DNA from: Gonapodya sp. JEL0774 | Lineage: Eukaryota; Monoblepharomycota; Monoblepharidomycetes; Monoblepharidales; Gonapodyaceae | NCBI GenBank assembly: GCA_027604505.1 | Contig: JADIIX010000107.1 | Span: 1 to 64,000, forward strand | DNA: 64,000 nucleotides | Direction: 5' to 3' | In this document: positions 20,789-33,268 of the stretch, one piece after another | Layout: every line of letters begins with the position of its first letter | Position numbering within the stretch: the stretch's first letter is position 1 | The notes under the pieces: model-generated | What the model was told of the DNA's origin: nothing | Seen by the model: only the letters and a program-made list of their open reading frames with translations | Databases searched by the model: none | Program-made: the position numbers and the translations under genes

Positions 20789-21086
20789 AGAAAAGCACCG
20801 AGTGAGATTTCAGAGAATGCATGAGGTTCCTGCGGTCACTTGATCACAGACACCGTGAGCAAATCGTGCTTCAACTCGAGCGAGATTCGAGAAATGCAGA
20901 AGTACCCAAGAACATTGTCGCGTGAGATATCGCTTCGATTCTGAACGTGAGAATCGCCACCAGCTGCTGACTGTTGTCTTCATCGGCTGCTCGGTGAACC
21001 GTCACCCGACCTCTGGTTCTTACATTTCATCGCCCAACGGCTGGGCTTACGGGCCCATTCCGCAATAATGGCCAAATCTTGTAATT
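20789..21086. promoter_or_regulatory. Divergent region between the orphan gene and AMS1
   Basis: About 300 bp between the orphan start (-) and the presumed AMS1 5' end (+). No coding signal was seen. Confidence 0.4.
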
Positions 21087-24000
21087 GATTCTCTTGAATG
21101 GCGCCCGCAAGTCGAGCGACTGGAAAAGTATGTGATAACAGTGTGCCGACCAATTTCAAAGAGCTGACATTATCTGCTCACTCGAATGATAACTTTTTGT
21201 TTCTTGCATATTGTGATTGGCAGATTCACTAGTACTGAGTATTTCTCGGACGTTAACCTCCGATCCTCACTATTCATCGTTTCCTGTGGTGACGAGCCAA
21301 ATGTGAAGCTCGAATCGTACCCCGTTCCCGGCTTGGACAGAATGTACGCATTGGTTACATTTGAGAATATCAGGATAGCGGTTTGAAAATTGATGCACTT
21401 TGGAGACCCGCTCAACCACATGTTGGGCCACCCGCGTGTGGAATCACCCGCAGGACCGGATTTTTGCAAGAGTTTCCGAACTTCTACATTGACGGAAGCT
21501 GGAATGAACTGGCCTTCAAGAACGACCGTTCCGTTGAAGTTCTTTCCTTTGTGTATCGCTCCACCTGACGTCACCGTTCACCCCCAGCCCCTTTTCTTCC
21601 GCCATCCTTGGCACATATACCACCATAAAGAAAGGAACGCGTTTCGGTCCTTCCTGGAAGACGTTTTGGATCCGTGTCACAGTGAAGGTTCCCAATGATC
21701 CGAAATGGATAGGACACGAGGTGTGGTTCGTATGGGATGCGGGATGTGAGGGGATGGTGTGGACTGAAGGTGAGTAGCAATGCTTTGTCTCGTGGCGACG
21801 GTTTGCAGTTGGTGCTTTGCGCTGCTGCATTAGAAACCCACAACTGCACAATGTGCATGCACAATCACTGCAACAAGTACAGATCCATTGTTTTTCCGGG
21901 ATAACAGCTCGACGGTCGAGTATGCCCAACATGGACAAACTACTCGCTCATCTTTCGTTATTCTACGGAGTTCAATGAGCCTTCGCTGCATTTCACTCAC
22001 AACTGTCACTGCCACCATCGTGTTTCTCAGATGGAACTCCAATCAAAGGACTCACTGGGGGCACGTGGGTTGACCGGCGGGCTGAGTACGTGATCACCAA
22101 AAACGCGAAGGGCGGTGAGGTGAGTGAGTGAATCGGGGATTTTGAGGGTGTCAACTCGCGCTTACTACTTCACACAAGATAAATACTTTCTACATCGAAC
22201 TCGCTTGTAATGGCATGTTTGGCGTGGGTCGCAACGGCATGATCAATCCAACCGATCCAGACAGGTACTTCGACCTCGCACAAGCAGAGTTGAAGGTGCC
22301 TAACATGGTGTGTGTTCATATTGTGCGAACAAGTAATGGGATTCGGATGTGACAGAAGATATTTCGATGCGAGTAGGAGGCCTGGGCGTTGTTCAGGGAC
22401 TTTGAGATTGTGCTTGGGATGGCAAAGGAATTACCGGCGGATTCTGATCGGGGTTCAAAAGGTGAGTATAGTATGGAAATTTTATCCGACAAGGATGTTT
22501 GCATTCTAAATCTGGATTTACTTACCTGGATGGGATTTGCCGTGTGTCGAACGCAGCGCTCGTGGCCGCCAATGACATTGTCAATGCTTTTCGATACGAC
22601 GATGCGAGGTAGGTACAGTACTTTCTCCTTCTTGACCTCAAATCTTTGTCCGATTATCGCCGTTTTCCGTCCACACTATCTCTCCGGATATATGGCCTTA
22701 AGCACCATACAAACATGCCGGGCCCTTGCCGCCCGTTTCCTTGCGGCAAGGAATGGAGATGCAGTGCACAAGATAACCGCTATCGGCCACTGTCATATTG
22801 ACACTGGTGGGTGTTCAGTTTTGAGTCTGTTGCGGCGTTGCTGTGATGACCGGAAAATTGTGCACAGCGTGGCTCTGGCCTTACGCGGAGACCAAACGTA
22901 AGGTAGCCCGAAGTTGGGCAGCACAAGTTGAGTAAGTATAAGCGGCTCAATAGTATTGATGACCTGGTGTTCCATCGGCCGAATTTTGTTCTCATTGCTT
23001 CAACAATAACTGTTTTGATGTAGGCTTATGGATCGATACCCCGACTACAAGTTCGCGGCGTCGCAAATGCAGCAGGTGTGATTTTCAACGTTGTATAGTT
23101 CTCTACGTTCTGGATGAACCATCTGATACTGCTCCACTTGTGCTTCCTTGCAAAGTGGGAATGGCTCAAAGAACTTTACCCCTCCCTTTGGCCTCGCGTA
23201 ATGAAATATGTTAAGGAGAACAGGTTTATTCCCATTGGCGGGACATGGGTCGAGATGGACTGTAATGGTAACTACACCGGCATGCTCCAGTTGGATTTGC
23301 TTTTTGTATTTTTCAACGAGTTTGGTCTGGTTTGAAACAGTTCCGTCGGGGGAGTCGTTCATACGGCAGTTTCTGTATGGGTACGTGCAACGGACAGAAC
23401 TCCAGTTTTGCTGAGTCCCCTGTAGCTTATCATGCTGTTGTGCGATCTCAGTCAGCGTTTCATGCGAAAGGAGTTTGATGGGATGCGGAGTGAAGTATTC
23501 TGGCTTCCTGACAGTGAGTAGCTTAATTCCGTGTTGGGGGCCACATCATTCCAACCTCAAGTCGGGCAGCTTTTGGCTACTCCGCGCAGTTGCCACAGAT
23601 TGTGAAACACACAGGTGGAGAATACTTTTTCACTCAAAAACTGAGGTAAATACTGTTATGAGGGCATGTATGGCGTACGCGCTGACTTGCATGCTCATGC
23701 GCAGCTGGAACAACATCAACAAATTCCCACATACATCGTTCTGGTGGGCAGCGCTTGACGGAACCAAGGTAGCTTGGTTTCCTCTGTTGGTGTTCGCTTG
23801 GTCTCAAACCTCGTCGCATTTAGATCCTCACGCATTTCTGTCCGGCGGACACCTACTGCAGCCAGGCTGACGTCAAGGACGTAAACTATAGTGTGAAAAA
23901 TCACAAGGATCTGGCAAATTCATCGGAAAGTCTGTTGTTGTTTGGGAATGGTGATGGTGGAGGTGGACCCAACGACGCGATGATCGAGAGGCTGTTAAGG

Positions 24001-26567
24001 ATGCAAGACGTGGTACGTATTATACAATCCGGATCAACGTTCTTGATGCTCATAATATTCACCTCTTGGAAAGGCTGGCCTGCCCAAGGTTGAATTTGGG
24101 TTAGTGCGAACATCTTGCTGATATCATTGATGCCAACCGAACTTCAACCCCATTGTAGCTCTCCAAACGAATTTTACAAGCGCCTCGAATCATCATCTCG
24201 AGATCTCTCAGTCTGGAAGGGTGAGCTGGTGAGTTTGCAGTTTCATATTCTATTCCTTTATACACTTACCTCACTTTCCGCAACTCAATTCAGTATTTTG
24301 AGCTGCACCGCGGGACGTACACCACCCATGCATCGACAAAGCGAAACAATCGCCAGTGCGAATATTTACTGAGAGACGTCGAATATTTTGGTGCTCTGGG
24401 ACTGACTCTTGGGATGACATCTTCGGGCCGAAAACAGCTGGAAACTCTGAGGTAATCGTAAGCAGAAGATTGCTTAGCTCTTAAATGCTGCACTCAACAT
24501 TGTCGCATCTCATTAGCTATCCGAAATCTAACATTGATCGTCTTTGGAAAATGGTGCTCCTGCAAGTGTCCCGAGCTGTCCATTTTTTCAATGATCGAAG
24601 GTCTGATGTAACTTTTGCTTCAGCAATCAGTTCCACGACGTACTTCCAGGTTCTTCTATCACTCAAGTTTACAAGGATACCGAATCAATGTACCAGGAGA
24701 TTCGGAAAGCTGGTAAATTTGTGTATAGTCCATTAGAGGAGGGATACAATTTTCAAACTCGCTCATGTTATTGCTTGAAGGGGTTGTTGTCTTGGACGAG
24801 GTTTTGGCACAGCTTCTTGAAGTTCTTGGAACGCCGCAGGCAGAAACTGCAAATACGAACAGGTCCGTTGTTGTTCATAACACAACTCGCTGGATGCGGT
24901 CAGAGGTGGTTGAGGTCCCCATCGATGCTGTGAGCGCTTCTTTATCGGATGCGTTTGTTCAGAAGAGCGCTGATGGCAAAATTGGTTTGGTGTATGGTAT
25001 GTGCTCCAGACATTGGTCGTCCCTTGACTGGACAACATCTCATACCAGTCCATTCTAGTACCAGACATCCCCTCCTTCGGATATCGAGTGATAGATTTAA
25101 CCCGGCCGCATCCCATACCCAGCTCAGTCGTAGGTGCGTGATCCACGAAACTCCACTCAGTCGAACATTTATTACACCTTTGGTCTGTAGTGTCGACTGC
25201 TGATGATGGCACCTTCTTTATGGAAAACGATTTTCTCACCCTTTCTGTCGACGTTCGTGGGCGCATCTGCAGTTTGGTGGATAAATCTACCGGGAGGAAT
25301 GCAATTGCCAGTGGTGGATTGGGCAACGTCTTCAAAATATATGAGGATGTCCCTCTGTTTTGGGATGCATGGGACGTCGAGATATATCACCTTGAGAAGG
25401 GTTGGGACGCTGTTACGGGGAGCGTTGCCATTTCTGAAAAAGGTCCTGCGAGGGCAGTTCTTGTCGCGAGACACCCGATTACGACAACCAGCAGCCTCAC
25501 CCAGAAAATAATTCTGACTGCCACGTCTCGAATGGTGGAGTTTGAAACAGAAGTAGAATGGCAAGAGAATCGGCGGTTCTTGGTACGTTTTTTTGTTGTT
25601 GTATGTATCTGGTGTGTTCTAGATTCCGCTGCTCTGATTCTGAACCAACAGAAAGTAGAATTTCAATTTGACATTGTGTCGGATTTCGCAACCTATGAGA
25701 CAGCTTTTGGATCACTCCAGCGTCCAACGCATGCCAACACAAGCTGGGACATTGCCAAGTTTGAGGTAACTACTTCGCCTGTTGGTGTCCATCAATTTAT
25801 GTGAATGCTCATTTGATGCAAGTATAGGTTTGTGGCCACAAATTTGCTGATCTCTCTGAGTTTGGTTTTGGATGCGCCATTTTGAACGACTGCAAATACG
25901 GTTACGCCACCCGAGACAACACCATGCGATTGTCGCTCATCCGATCTCCAAAGTCGCCTGATGACACATGTGATATGGGGCATCACACTTTTCGCTATGC
26001 GGTCTACCCCCACAAGGGAACATTCGCTGAGAGTGATGTGGTGAAAATGGGGTATCAGTTCAATGTTCAGTCTGTGGTGAAACTATCCACATCATCGCCT
26101 GAGATCGCCCAGTCATTCTTCCAAGTGGAGTCCGAAAATGTCGTGCTTGATACAATTAAGCTCGCGGAAGATGATCTGGGTGCCGTAATCATTCGCTTGT
26201 ATGACGCTTATGGTGGGAGGAGTCGTGTTACCGTGAAAACGTAAGTACTTCGGCAGCTTGGTGCGCAGTTCGTGCGGAACTCAATTGCGCCGTTCTGTAA
26301 AAAGCATCCTCCCACTAATTGGTGTTGCGAAAACCAATGGCCTGGAAGATGAAGAGAGTCATCTTGAGTTCTACACTGATGGTGGTGTTGCTTGTTTCTC
26401 ATTTGATGTCCAACCGTTTAAAGTAAGTGTATGTACCGCGATCCACTTTCCATATGTACCCAACGTGCTCCGAATCACAGATTGTAACTTTGAAGCTGAG
26501 TTTACCCAAGCGTATTCCCTCTCCCAACCCCAGTGACGATTGGGAGCGCATTGATTACAAATTGTGA
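21087..26567 (+). CDS. AMS1: Vacuolar alpha-mannosidase, GH38
   Basis: Hydrolyses terminal alpha-mannose from oligosaccharides; the yeast enzyme reaches the vacuole by the Cvt/autophagy route. Many exons. N-terminal exon end WRPQVERLEK joins in phase 2 to FTSTEYFSDVNLRSSLF (21226). Then come RFGPSWKTFWIRVTVKVP (21640), CNGMFGVGRNGMINP (22210), GHCHIDT|AWLWPYAETKRK across an intron (22790/22868), IPIGGTWVEMDCN|VPSGESFIRQFLYG (23250/23340), FWLPDT|FGYSAQLPQI (23500/23568, nucleophile Asp), KLSWNNINKFPHTSF (23700), FGNGDGGGGP (23940), and DTIKLAEDDLGAVIIRLYDAYGG (26150). The stop is at 26567 after DDWERIDYKL. Zinc-binding and nucleophile motifs are intact, so the enzyme should be active. I could not place the initiator ATG; a stop precedes the first recognised exon in its frame. 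Convergent with PLC1. Confidence 0.87.
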
Positions 26568-26821
26568 GGTCGTTTAGGTTTGACCTCCAACCTGCCTGTC
26601 ATTGAATACATTCTTCGTTGGAAGTGATTCAGAAAAGTACGACCATGAGCCTTTCACTATCAATGCTGCCACTTCCTCTTGTCTTCCATCTGGCGAAGGG
26701 ACCGTCAGAACAAGTTTTCTAAAAACACTATCTTTTAATTTTCGCAGCTAGTACAATGCTAATCGGAAATGCAACTCCGATGTAAATACATTAATACGTA
26801 ACCTTGTGGTGTGCTGTGTTG

Positions 26822-29800
26822 CTAAACTGCAAAGCGGCGAAATACTGTCTTGCCTTGCATCATGCGCTTAAGGCCGAGTTTGCGGATTTTCTCCTTTGTG
26901 AGCTCATCCTTGACGACCATCGATTTTGAAATATGAACAAAGAGGTTCGCAAAAGGGATAGGATTCCCGTTGCGTGGGTTGAGAATCGGAACTGAAACGA
27001 GACTCGTCATCGCTCGTCTGATTTCCGTCCAAAGTGTTTTTTCTCACCGTTTCGATAGCCCAATTCCATATTTGGGAGGTATATTGCGTAAGTGCCCACC
27101 AACTCTGACGATCCAAGAGTGCCATAATGAAAAATATTGAAGCTTGGAAACACCGATTCTTGACATCCACACGATCAGGAAATAAAAAAATTCGCTTATC
27201 ACGTACATCAGAAAAGACGTATGCCAACGACCAAAATCAATCTCCACCGTCGTGTCCCAGCGGGGGTTGAACCTGGGCGCCCGTCGTTGTCGTTCAGGAT
27301 GGAGAATAAAACGTCTTTCCTTTTGAAAAACATACCCGTTGTCATCTCTTCTCCTTGTCGAAAAGTCCGTGCAATCATCGTCAGAGTCAGAATCCACCAT
27401 GCGATCGGATTCCGAAGCCATTCCAGCCACAAACTTAGCACCTGGCGTATGGTCTTGGCGCGTGATGACATGAACGAAAGGACCACACCCACGAAGCTGC
27501 ACATAAGGATTTATAATGTCTCGCTTTTCTGGCTTGGGAAGATGTTGACCGGAAATAATCTGCAAGCGCGTTAATGATCCTTTAGTTGCTTCAGGAACAT
27601 TTCGCACGGACTAAGAACCTTAACGGTGAGTCTCGTCCACTCCACGGCAGTGTCCACGCAGCGCCCAAAAGAGTCCGGGTTTCGGTACCACTCGGGTTTC
27701 AACACATATCCCGTTCCACCATTTGATCTGAACAGGGCATCTGAAATTTGGCGCCCCTGATCGTACGTCTGAAAATTCATAGCAACGAGTTGAAACCCCA
27801 TATCCCAGAAAAATTCTGGATGCAGGTTGGAAGAGTCGAATCGGGATCCGGCAGGGAACAACCGAATTAGCTGCCGAGAAGAAAGGGAGACCATATCGCG
27901 CCACTGAGTGCTCGCGAAAAACATCCCTTTGGACTCAGATATAGCTGTTACGTAGCGAACATCGGCTGTGGCTAATGGAAGTGTACATTTCAGTTTCAGT
28001 TGCAAATGCCTGTGCCACCGAGTCTAGCCAACTTACGAAGAAGACTGTCTATGCTTTTCCCTCGCAGTTTCTTTGCTTGAGCATAAACAATGAGCTCAGA
28101 GAGCTCTGGGGCAACTTTCCTGTTAGATGACTCCTGTTCCTTCTCAATCGCGGCAAAAACCACTTCCCGGAATCGCTGTCGAATCCTCTCACGTTCCCGC
28201 TCCCGCTGAACCTCTCTATCCATATCGCGTGGAAGGACTTGGGATGGGCCGAAGCCCTCAAATCGATTAAACACAGGGTCTTCGGAAGGGGTAGACACTC
28301 CAACCACGGTAAAGCGCTCCATTTCCGTGGCAACGCTGAGTCTTGCCTCAAACATGCGACCTTCATCAAGGTCAGATGTTGAGCACAACGGTGGGGGATC
28401 GGAGGAGTCCTCATCGTCTCCCCAGCAATTAAGAGACTCTGAGGTCGAGTCGACAAGGGGGTCGGGCGTTTGACACTTGGAACCCTACACGTCAGCTGTC
28501 AATATCACACATTCTACCGTTGCTTATAGGTTTTGAACTCTCACTTTTAGTATGACTTTCCTGAACAAGGCAGCGGGACTTACGATCTCTCCCTTACCCA
28601 GAGGCTCGGTGAGCAGCATTTCGCCAAGCTCATCTCGAAAGACACGAGCGAGCACCGCCTGCTGTTTCCGGGACAAAAATGTCAGCTCCAGCGAAACTAT
28701 AATCGGATAATCAGAAGCCACGAAGCCAAACGTTCTAATGGCTTTGACAACAGGGCGAAGCTGGATGCGTGGGGTTCTGCGCGAGGAGAAGAAAGGGTGG
28801 GCTGCCGAAAGACGCAACGAAGGTCAATGTGCCTTACTGACATGGAATATTTGTGGTAGACTAATGGCTCTCCATCAGGTCCGTCGAAGCAATCAACTAC
28901 AGCATTGCCATTTACGAAGGCAAGATCACAAATTTTGGTCAGGCCACTCATACCCAAACGAGTTTATAGCACCAACTTACTTTCCACACTTCTACAACCG
29001 GTGAGTAAGCAGCGTATGTAGGCCTCCACGCTGACATTGCCTTTGAGCTGGTGACCTTCAAGGTAAGTATTATGGCTGGAGGATATCCAATAGTCAGTCA
29101 ATGGGTGGCCCATCGAATCGAGGCGAAGGAGAGAGGCGGAAGGTCTGAAGAGGGGATTATGGTGTGGTGATGAGAAGAAGGATGAAAACTGATGAGGCTC
29201 CTGTGGTTGAAAACAGTTATGAACTGCGTGGGTCGACAAGTGTGAAGCGATTATCATACCATGATGCCGTCCTCAGAGTATTCGTCAAATATCTGTCTGA
29301 GCTCAACGAAGGATAGCTCACTCTGGACAGTTTGCGTCAGGAGCAAACCAAGTTGAGGAGGGAGAATGTACGGTCCAGTTTTAAACAAAGCACACAACAG
29401 GCTACCTCACGAGAGAGGTTCGAAAAGCTCGACTCACTTTCTGCACATTCTGCATGAAGTTCTCAAATGCAGAGTAATCCATACGCTTTCCGGAGTCCTC
29501 TGTGAAACGTTCGATTGACCCGACAAAAGTAAAGTAAATATCGTCGATGTCAGATCTTGCTCGGAGCTTCACACAAAGCTCGCGGAATTCCGGGAACGAA
29601 AGGGTACCGGAATTATCAGAGTCCGCGAACTGAATTGTGCACTGGTCAGGCATGTCACTTCAGAACATAGTTAGAACTGGAGAGTACCTTCCACATTTCT
29701 TCGAACTGCGCCTTGGAGAGGTCTACGTTGATTTCCCGCATGAGCGAGTCTAGTTCCCTTCGCCCCAGTTCCGCCTCTAATCCACGTCCTCGGACACCAC

Positions 29801-30764
29801 CGGCCTTGCTCCACGCTCGGAGTAAAAAGGTGTCGAGGTCGGGTTCCGGTAGAGTTAATGCACCAAAACATAGTGAGTGAAGAGCTGAAGAATAGGCTCG
29901 AGGATGCGAGGGAGGTGGTACCGCTGATACACGGAATTGTTCATTCGGGCAACAATAGCAGGAGTAGGTTGACAGGTTCTCACAAAATTCAGCCTTCTTC
30001 CATTTTGCTTTTTGGATGTAGCTTTATCAGGTGAGACATGCGTCACTCCATATGAGTCTAACGGCCATATCGCCCAAAACGGTCGGGTGCTCACATCACC
30101 GACAACGTGGGGAGCCCACCAAAGGACCCAACATTTTCCGAGGTTCGAATTTCCTTAATCTCGTGGATGAACACTATTGGGGTTAGCTCGAAGTTAGAGC
30201 TCTTGTTCGTGCGTGTTCCGAACCCGACCACACAATTACACTGTGCAACAGTGAAATCCCCCAGTTTGAATGACGCACCCGCTTTGAACCTTGTATCCAT
30301 TTCCTTAGTGGCTATTCTCAACAATCGAGTTGCCAAAAGTGGTCGCTTTTTCTCGATATACAGTACTCCAGAAGGGCGGTCAAACTGAAGGTGAATCCAC
30401 CGTGGTGACAGCACTGTCAGCGTTATGGTTCATCACAGCAAGTATTGGTTCGAGATCGCATCCTTTTTAAAAATGAGCTCTGTGTTTGCCCCGGTATTCC
30501 ATCCGAAAAGAGAGCATCATCTTGGACCCGTGCGCAAGCACTGTCCTCGAATGCTTGTCCGAAACCATGTTGCTCCACCGCCTTATCAGCTCTACTAACT
30601 CTGACTAGTCTCGGTTCAATACCGCCCGATTTGGTAAGCTTTTTCAGCACCACTCCACCTGACAACTCATCCTCCAGAGTCCGCGAAGTCGCATCCGCAT
30701 TCTCCCCCACCTCACACAGAGAAATCACGGGGGGAACGATCGATTCTACATGGACGGCACTCAT
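26822..30764 (-). CDS. PLC1: Phosphoinositide-specific phospholipase C, delta-like, second catalytic His absent
   Basis: PLC cleaves PIP2 to IP3 and diacylglycerol at the membrane. The ATG at 30764 starts a variable leader, then a PH-like region ([18 protein letters not shown], near 30400). An EF-hand loop [13 protein letters not shown] lies near 29610. The X box carries [17 protein letters not shown] (29090) and [14 protein letters not shown] (28880). The Y box carries [22 protein letters not shown] (27870). The C2 domain carries [10 protein letters not shown] (27500) and [14 protein letters not shown] (27320). The stop is at 26822. Domain order PH-EF-X-Y-C2 matches fungal PLC1. Normal enzymes have ENHC after YPIILSLE; here the text reads [13 protein letters not shown], so the second catalytic histidine is replaced (codons at 28680-28685). 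Other catalytic and phosphate-binding residues look present. A shift or hidden intron there was looked for and not found. Confidence 0.88.
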
Positions 30765-31491
30765 CAGCGGCCGCCACGGGTTTGTGGCAGCGAGGGAGCC
30801 AGTTTAAAATAAACTGTACCAAGTTGGGGTAAAATCAAGTTCCGATGCTGACATGATCTAAACCTGCCCTCTGCACCAGCTTCGAAAAGTACGTCATCAA
30901 TACAAGGAACTATCGGGTATACACACTTCAGCTCCAATCTTGACACGTTCCTTACTACTTTAGAAGTAAGAACGTGTTAGCTGCAGGTGATAGGAGGAAA
31001 TTGAAACAAAAGTGAAGAAGGTTCCCGTTGTTTACGATTCTCTCATGAGATAAGAATCCCAGTCAGCTCGAACGCCGAGCCCAAACAAAAGCTTCGGATG
31101 TTTGAGATCTATTGATGCCTCCGGAAGCTCGCGCAAAGGAACAGATATGTAAATGGGTGGGTAAAGATTATCGATTTCACCAGTTCATCGACAGAACTGC
31201 GAGTCGCAAGATAAATAAATACTGGCTGCCCTGTTGTGAACACGTGTGAATTGAGCGATCGGTGGGCCTACGTACTTCGAAAGGCGAGCCATAAAGTCTT
31301 CTTCGTTACTTCATTCCACGAAGCAACTGCTCTTGATTATTGTTCTGCATATCAATCATTTTTCCGACTTGAAAACTGCATGTTACATGGAAGCCACTTT
31401 GAGTCGTGTCAACATATCCACCAAATCCCATTCTATTGGCTTCCCGACATCGGCTACCGTGGGAAACTTGCAGTCCAAATTTCATTCTCGT
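30765..31491. other. Intergenic, nothing recognised
   Basis: About 730 bp upstream of PLC1 and downstream of the small minus-strand gene. No conserved frame was seen. It presumably contains the PLC1 promoter. Confidence 0.5.
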
Positions 31492-32247
31492 TCACACCGC
31501 CTTTTCGATCTTCTTCAGCTCCTTCACTTCCTCCTCCGTACCAGCATTTTCGACTTGGCGAATCACACCAGGATAAAGGTCCGCCGAGACGGAGACCGGA
31601 GACGGGATCGGAGTTGGTAGGTGGAAAGGAGGGAGGTTAGGTGAGCGGAGACCTGATACATGTAACGGTGTCAGAGAGGAACGGGGCGGTAGATTGGAGG
31701 AAGCAAGTGGAAATTCGGTGGTTAGCATCATCGGTTGCTCGAAGTGAACTGAACTGAATTAAACAACCACCACACCACTGTCACAACATCACCCTCCTTT
31801 CATTGGTTGTTACGCAATACACTTGCGCTTAGTTGCCATAGTACGGCAAGAGCATGTACAGCAGAGCGCGACAAATTGTGATACATCACGTTATCCGTTG
31901 CACGTTCATCAAGGATCTTCCTCGACTAAATGAGGAAACAAAGAGATAACGCACCTGGATAGAGCTCCGTTGTTGGTGGGTTCTGGTTCTTATCGGGGGG
32001 GTGCTGCTCGATGCGGTGCAGTGCTGCAACTTGTTCGGCCGTTCCCGAGTTCTCAATTGTGCGGATGGCAGCAGGGTAATAATCGGCTTATAGGAAACCG
32101 TTGAACGTGGAATGAAGCAAAGGATCGATCGGCAGTGTGTGGACAGAACTAAAAGATATCAACGTGTCTGGGAAACGCACCGTGCTTGCTTTCCAATTCA
32201 ATCGTCGCTGCGAGTTCCGAAAGTGGGCTCGTTACAGGAGGATTCAT
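31492..32247 (-). CDS. Small 119-residue protein with a duplicated YPxxIRxxENxGT motif, unknown function
   Basis: Three exons, 32247-32181, 32086-31955 and 31652-31492, join with phase 1 at both junctions to 119 residues. Donors are GTGCGT; acceptors are TATAAG and TATCAG. Exon 2 encodes ADYYPAAIRTIENSGTAEQV followed by AALHRIEQ. Exon 3 ends with ADLYPGVIRQVENAGTEEEV followed by KELKKIEKAV. The two blocks align over 27 residues without gaps, so they are an internal duplication of a helical motif. They are separated by a Pro-rich linker (LPPFHLPTPIPSPVS). There is no signal peptide or membrane helix. I do not recognise the family. The matching phases and internal repeat make a chance frame unlikely. 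Confidence 0.68.
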
Positions 32248-32306
32248 CTGGAATTGAGAATCAGTTCGTTGAAATGAGATCGAGTGTCTTGAAAGTTGTT
32301 GGTAGA

Positions 32307-32559
32307 GTTGTGGGGAGACTTTATATCCCAAGGGAGATGACTCATCACAATGAATGACATGATTTTGTAACAACACCCCAATGGAAATACACAGAGATCT
32401 CCAATCTGCTCTATAGCATTCATCTCGGCAAGAGTGGCAGTTGTGGGGAGACTTTATATTCCATGGGAGATGACTCATCACAATAATAAGGAATTACAAT
32501 ATTTTTGTAACGACACCCTAATGAAAATACACAGAAATCTCCAATCTACTCTATAGTAT
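32307..32559. repeat. Imperfect tandem repeat, about 133-bp unit
   Basis: Unit 1 begins at 32307 and unit 2 at 32440 with the same start, GTTGTGGGGAGACTTTATAT. Both share GGGAGATGACTCATCACAA, then AAATACACAGA and ATCTCCAATCT. The end of unit 2 is displaced to 33114-33136 by the inserted TIR element. The array overlaps the presumed promoter of the small minus-strand gene. Confidence 0.85.
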
Positions 32560-33113
32560 ATACCATGATTGAACGGCCACCCCAAAACGCGAGTACTTTC
32601 ATTTTCAAAATCACACTTTTCTTTTCAAAAGCACGTAATTTCGTAAGAAAAGTAAACTGTGGAAAACTAAATGTCAAAAGTACAAAAAAATCGTTTTCTC
32701 TTCTTCAGGGTCCTTGGCGGGGCCTTCATGTCAGTGCAGAAGGTGTTTCGTTCGCGGTGTTTCACTCACATTCGGCACCACCTCCTGCACAACCTCGTCA
32801 ATTTCACCATCGTCTCTCATCGTAACCCTGCCAATGCTACGCTTCTTCCGATATCTTCGAATGCTTCGCTCGGAACAGCCTTGTACGTCTCCGAGATTGG
32901 AGGTGTCCCCGGCGCTGAGCTGGCATCTCTCGGAGGCAGCGCCGTTAGGGGTTGTTGCACGAAATGTGTTTCCATTTGCACTTTTGCAAACATTCTATTT
33001 TCACTTTTACATTTAACGCCTTTCCCTCAAAAAAAAGACATTTTGAAAATGAAATGAACAAAATGGAATACGAAATAAAGTCAAAAGATGGGCGGCCGTT
33101 CGGTCATGGGCTA
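32560..33113. mobile_element. Non-autonomous TIR DNA element (about 554 bp) with 7-bp target duplication
   Basis: The left end has CCATGATTGAACGGCCACC (32563-32581). The complement of the right end has CCATGACCGAACGGCCGCC (33091-33109). That is a 19-bp terminal inverted repeat with three mismatches. A second inverted pair, TTTCATTTTCAAAAT, lies inside each end (near 32597 and 33041). ATAGTAT flanks both sides (32553-32559 and 33114-33120). Removing the element and one ATAGTAT rejoins a repeat unit matching unit 1 (CTATAGCATTCATCTCGGCA against CTATAGTATCCATCTCGGCA). The ends are AT-rich and the core (about 32700-32960) is GC-richer. No transposase is encoded. The superfamily is not assigned; hAT-like or P-like groups use 7-8 bp duplications. 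Confidence 0.75.
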
Positions 33114-33268
33114 ATAGTATCCATCTCGGCAAGAGTCCGTTCCCAGAGAAAACATCATTAGTGTTACAAGCAGATGGGGACAAATGTTTGTAATTCATTT
33201 CCAGAATAACTTAAGAATATTTATCTAACAGTGCAAATACAATGATGAATGACGTTCACTGAATTGAT

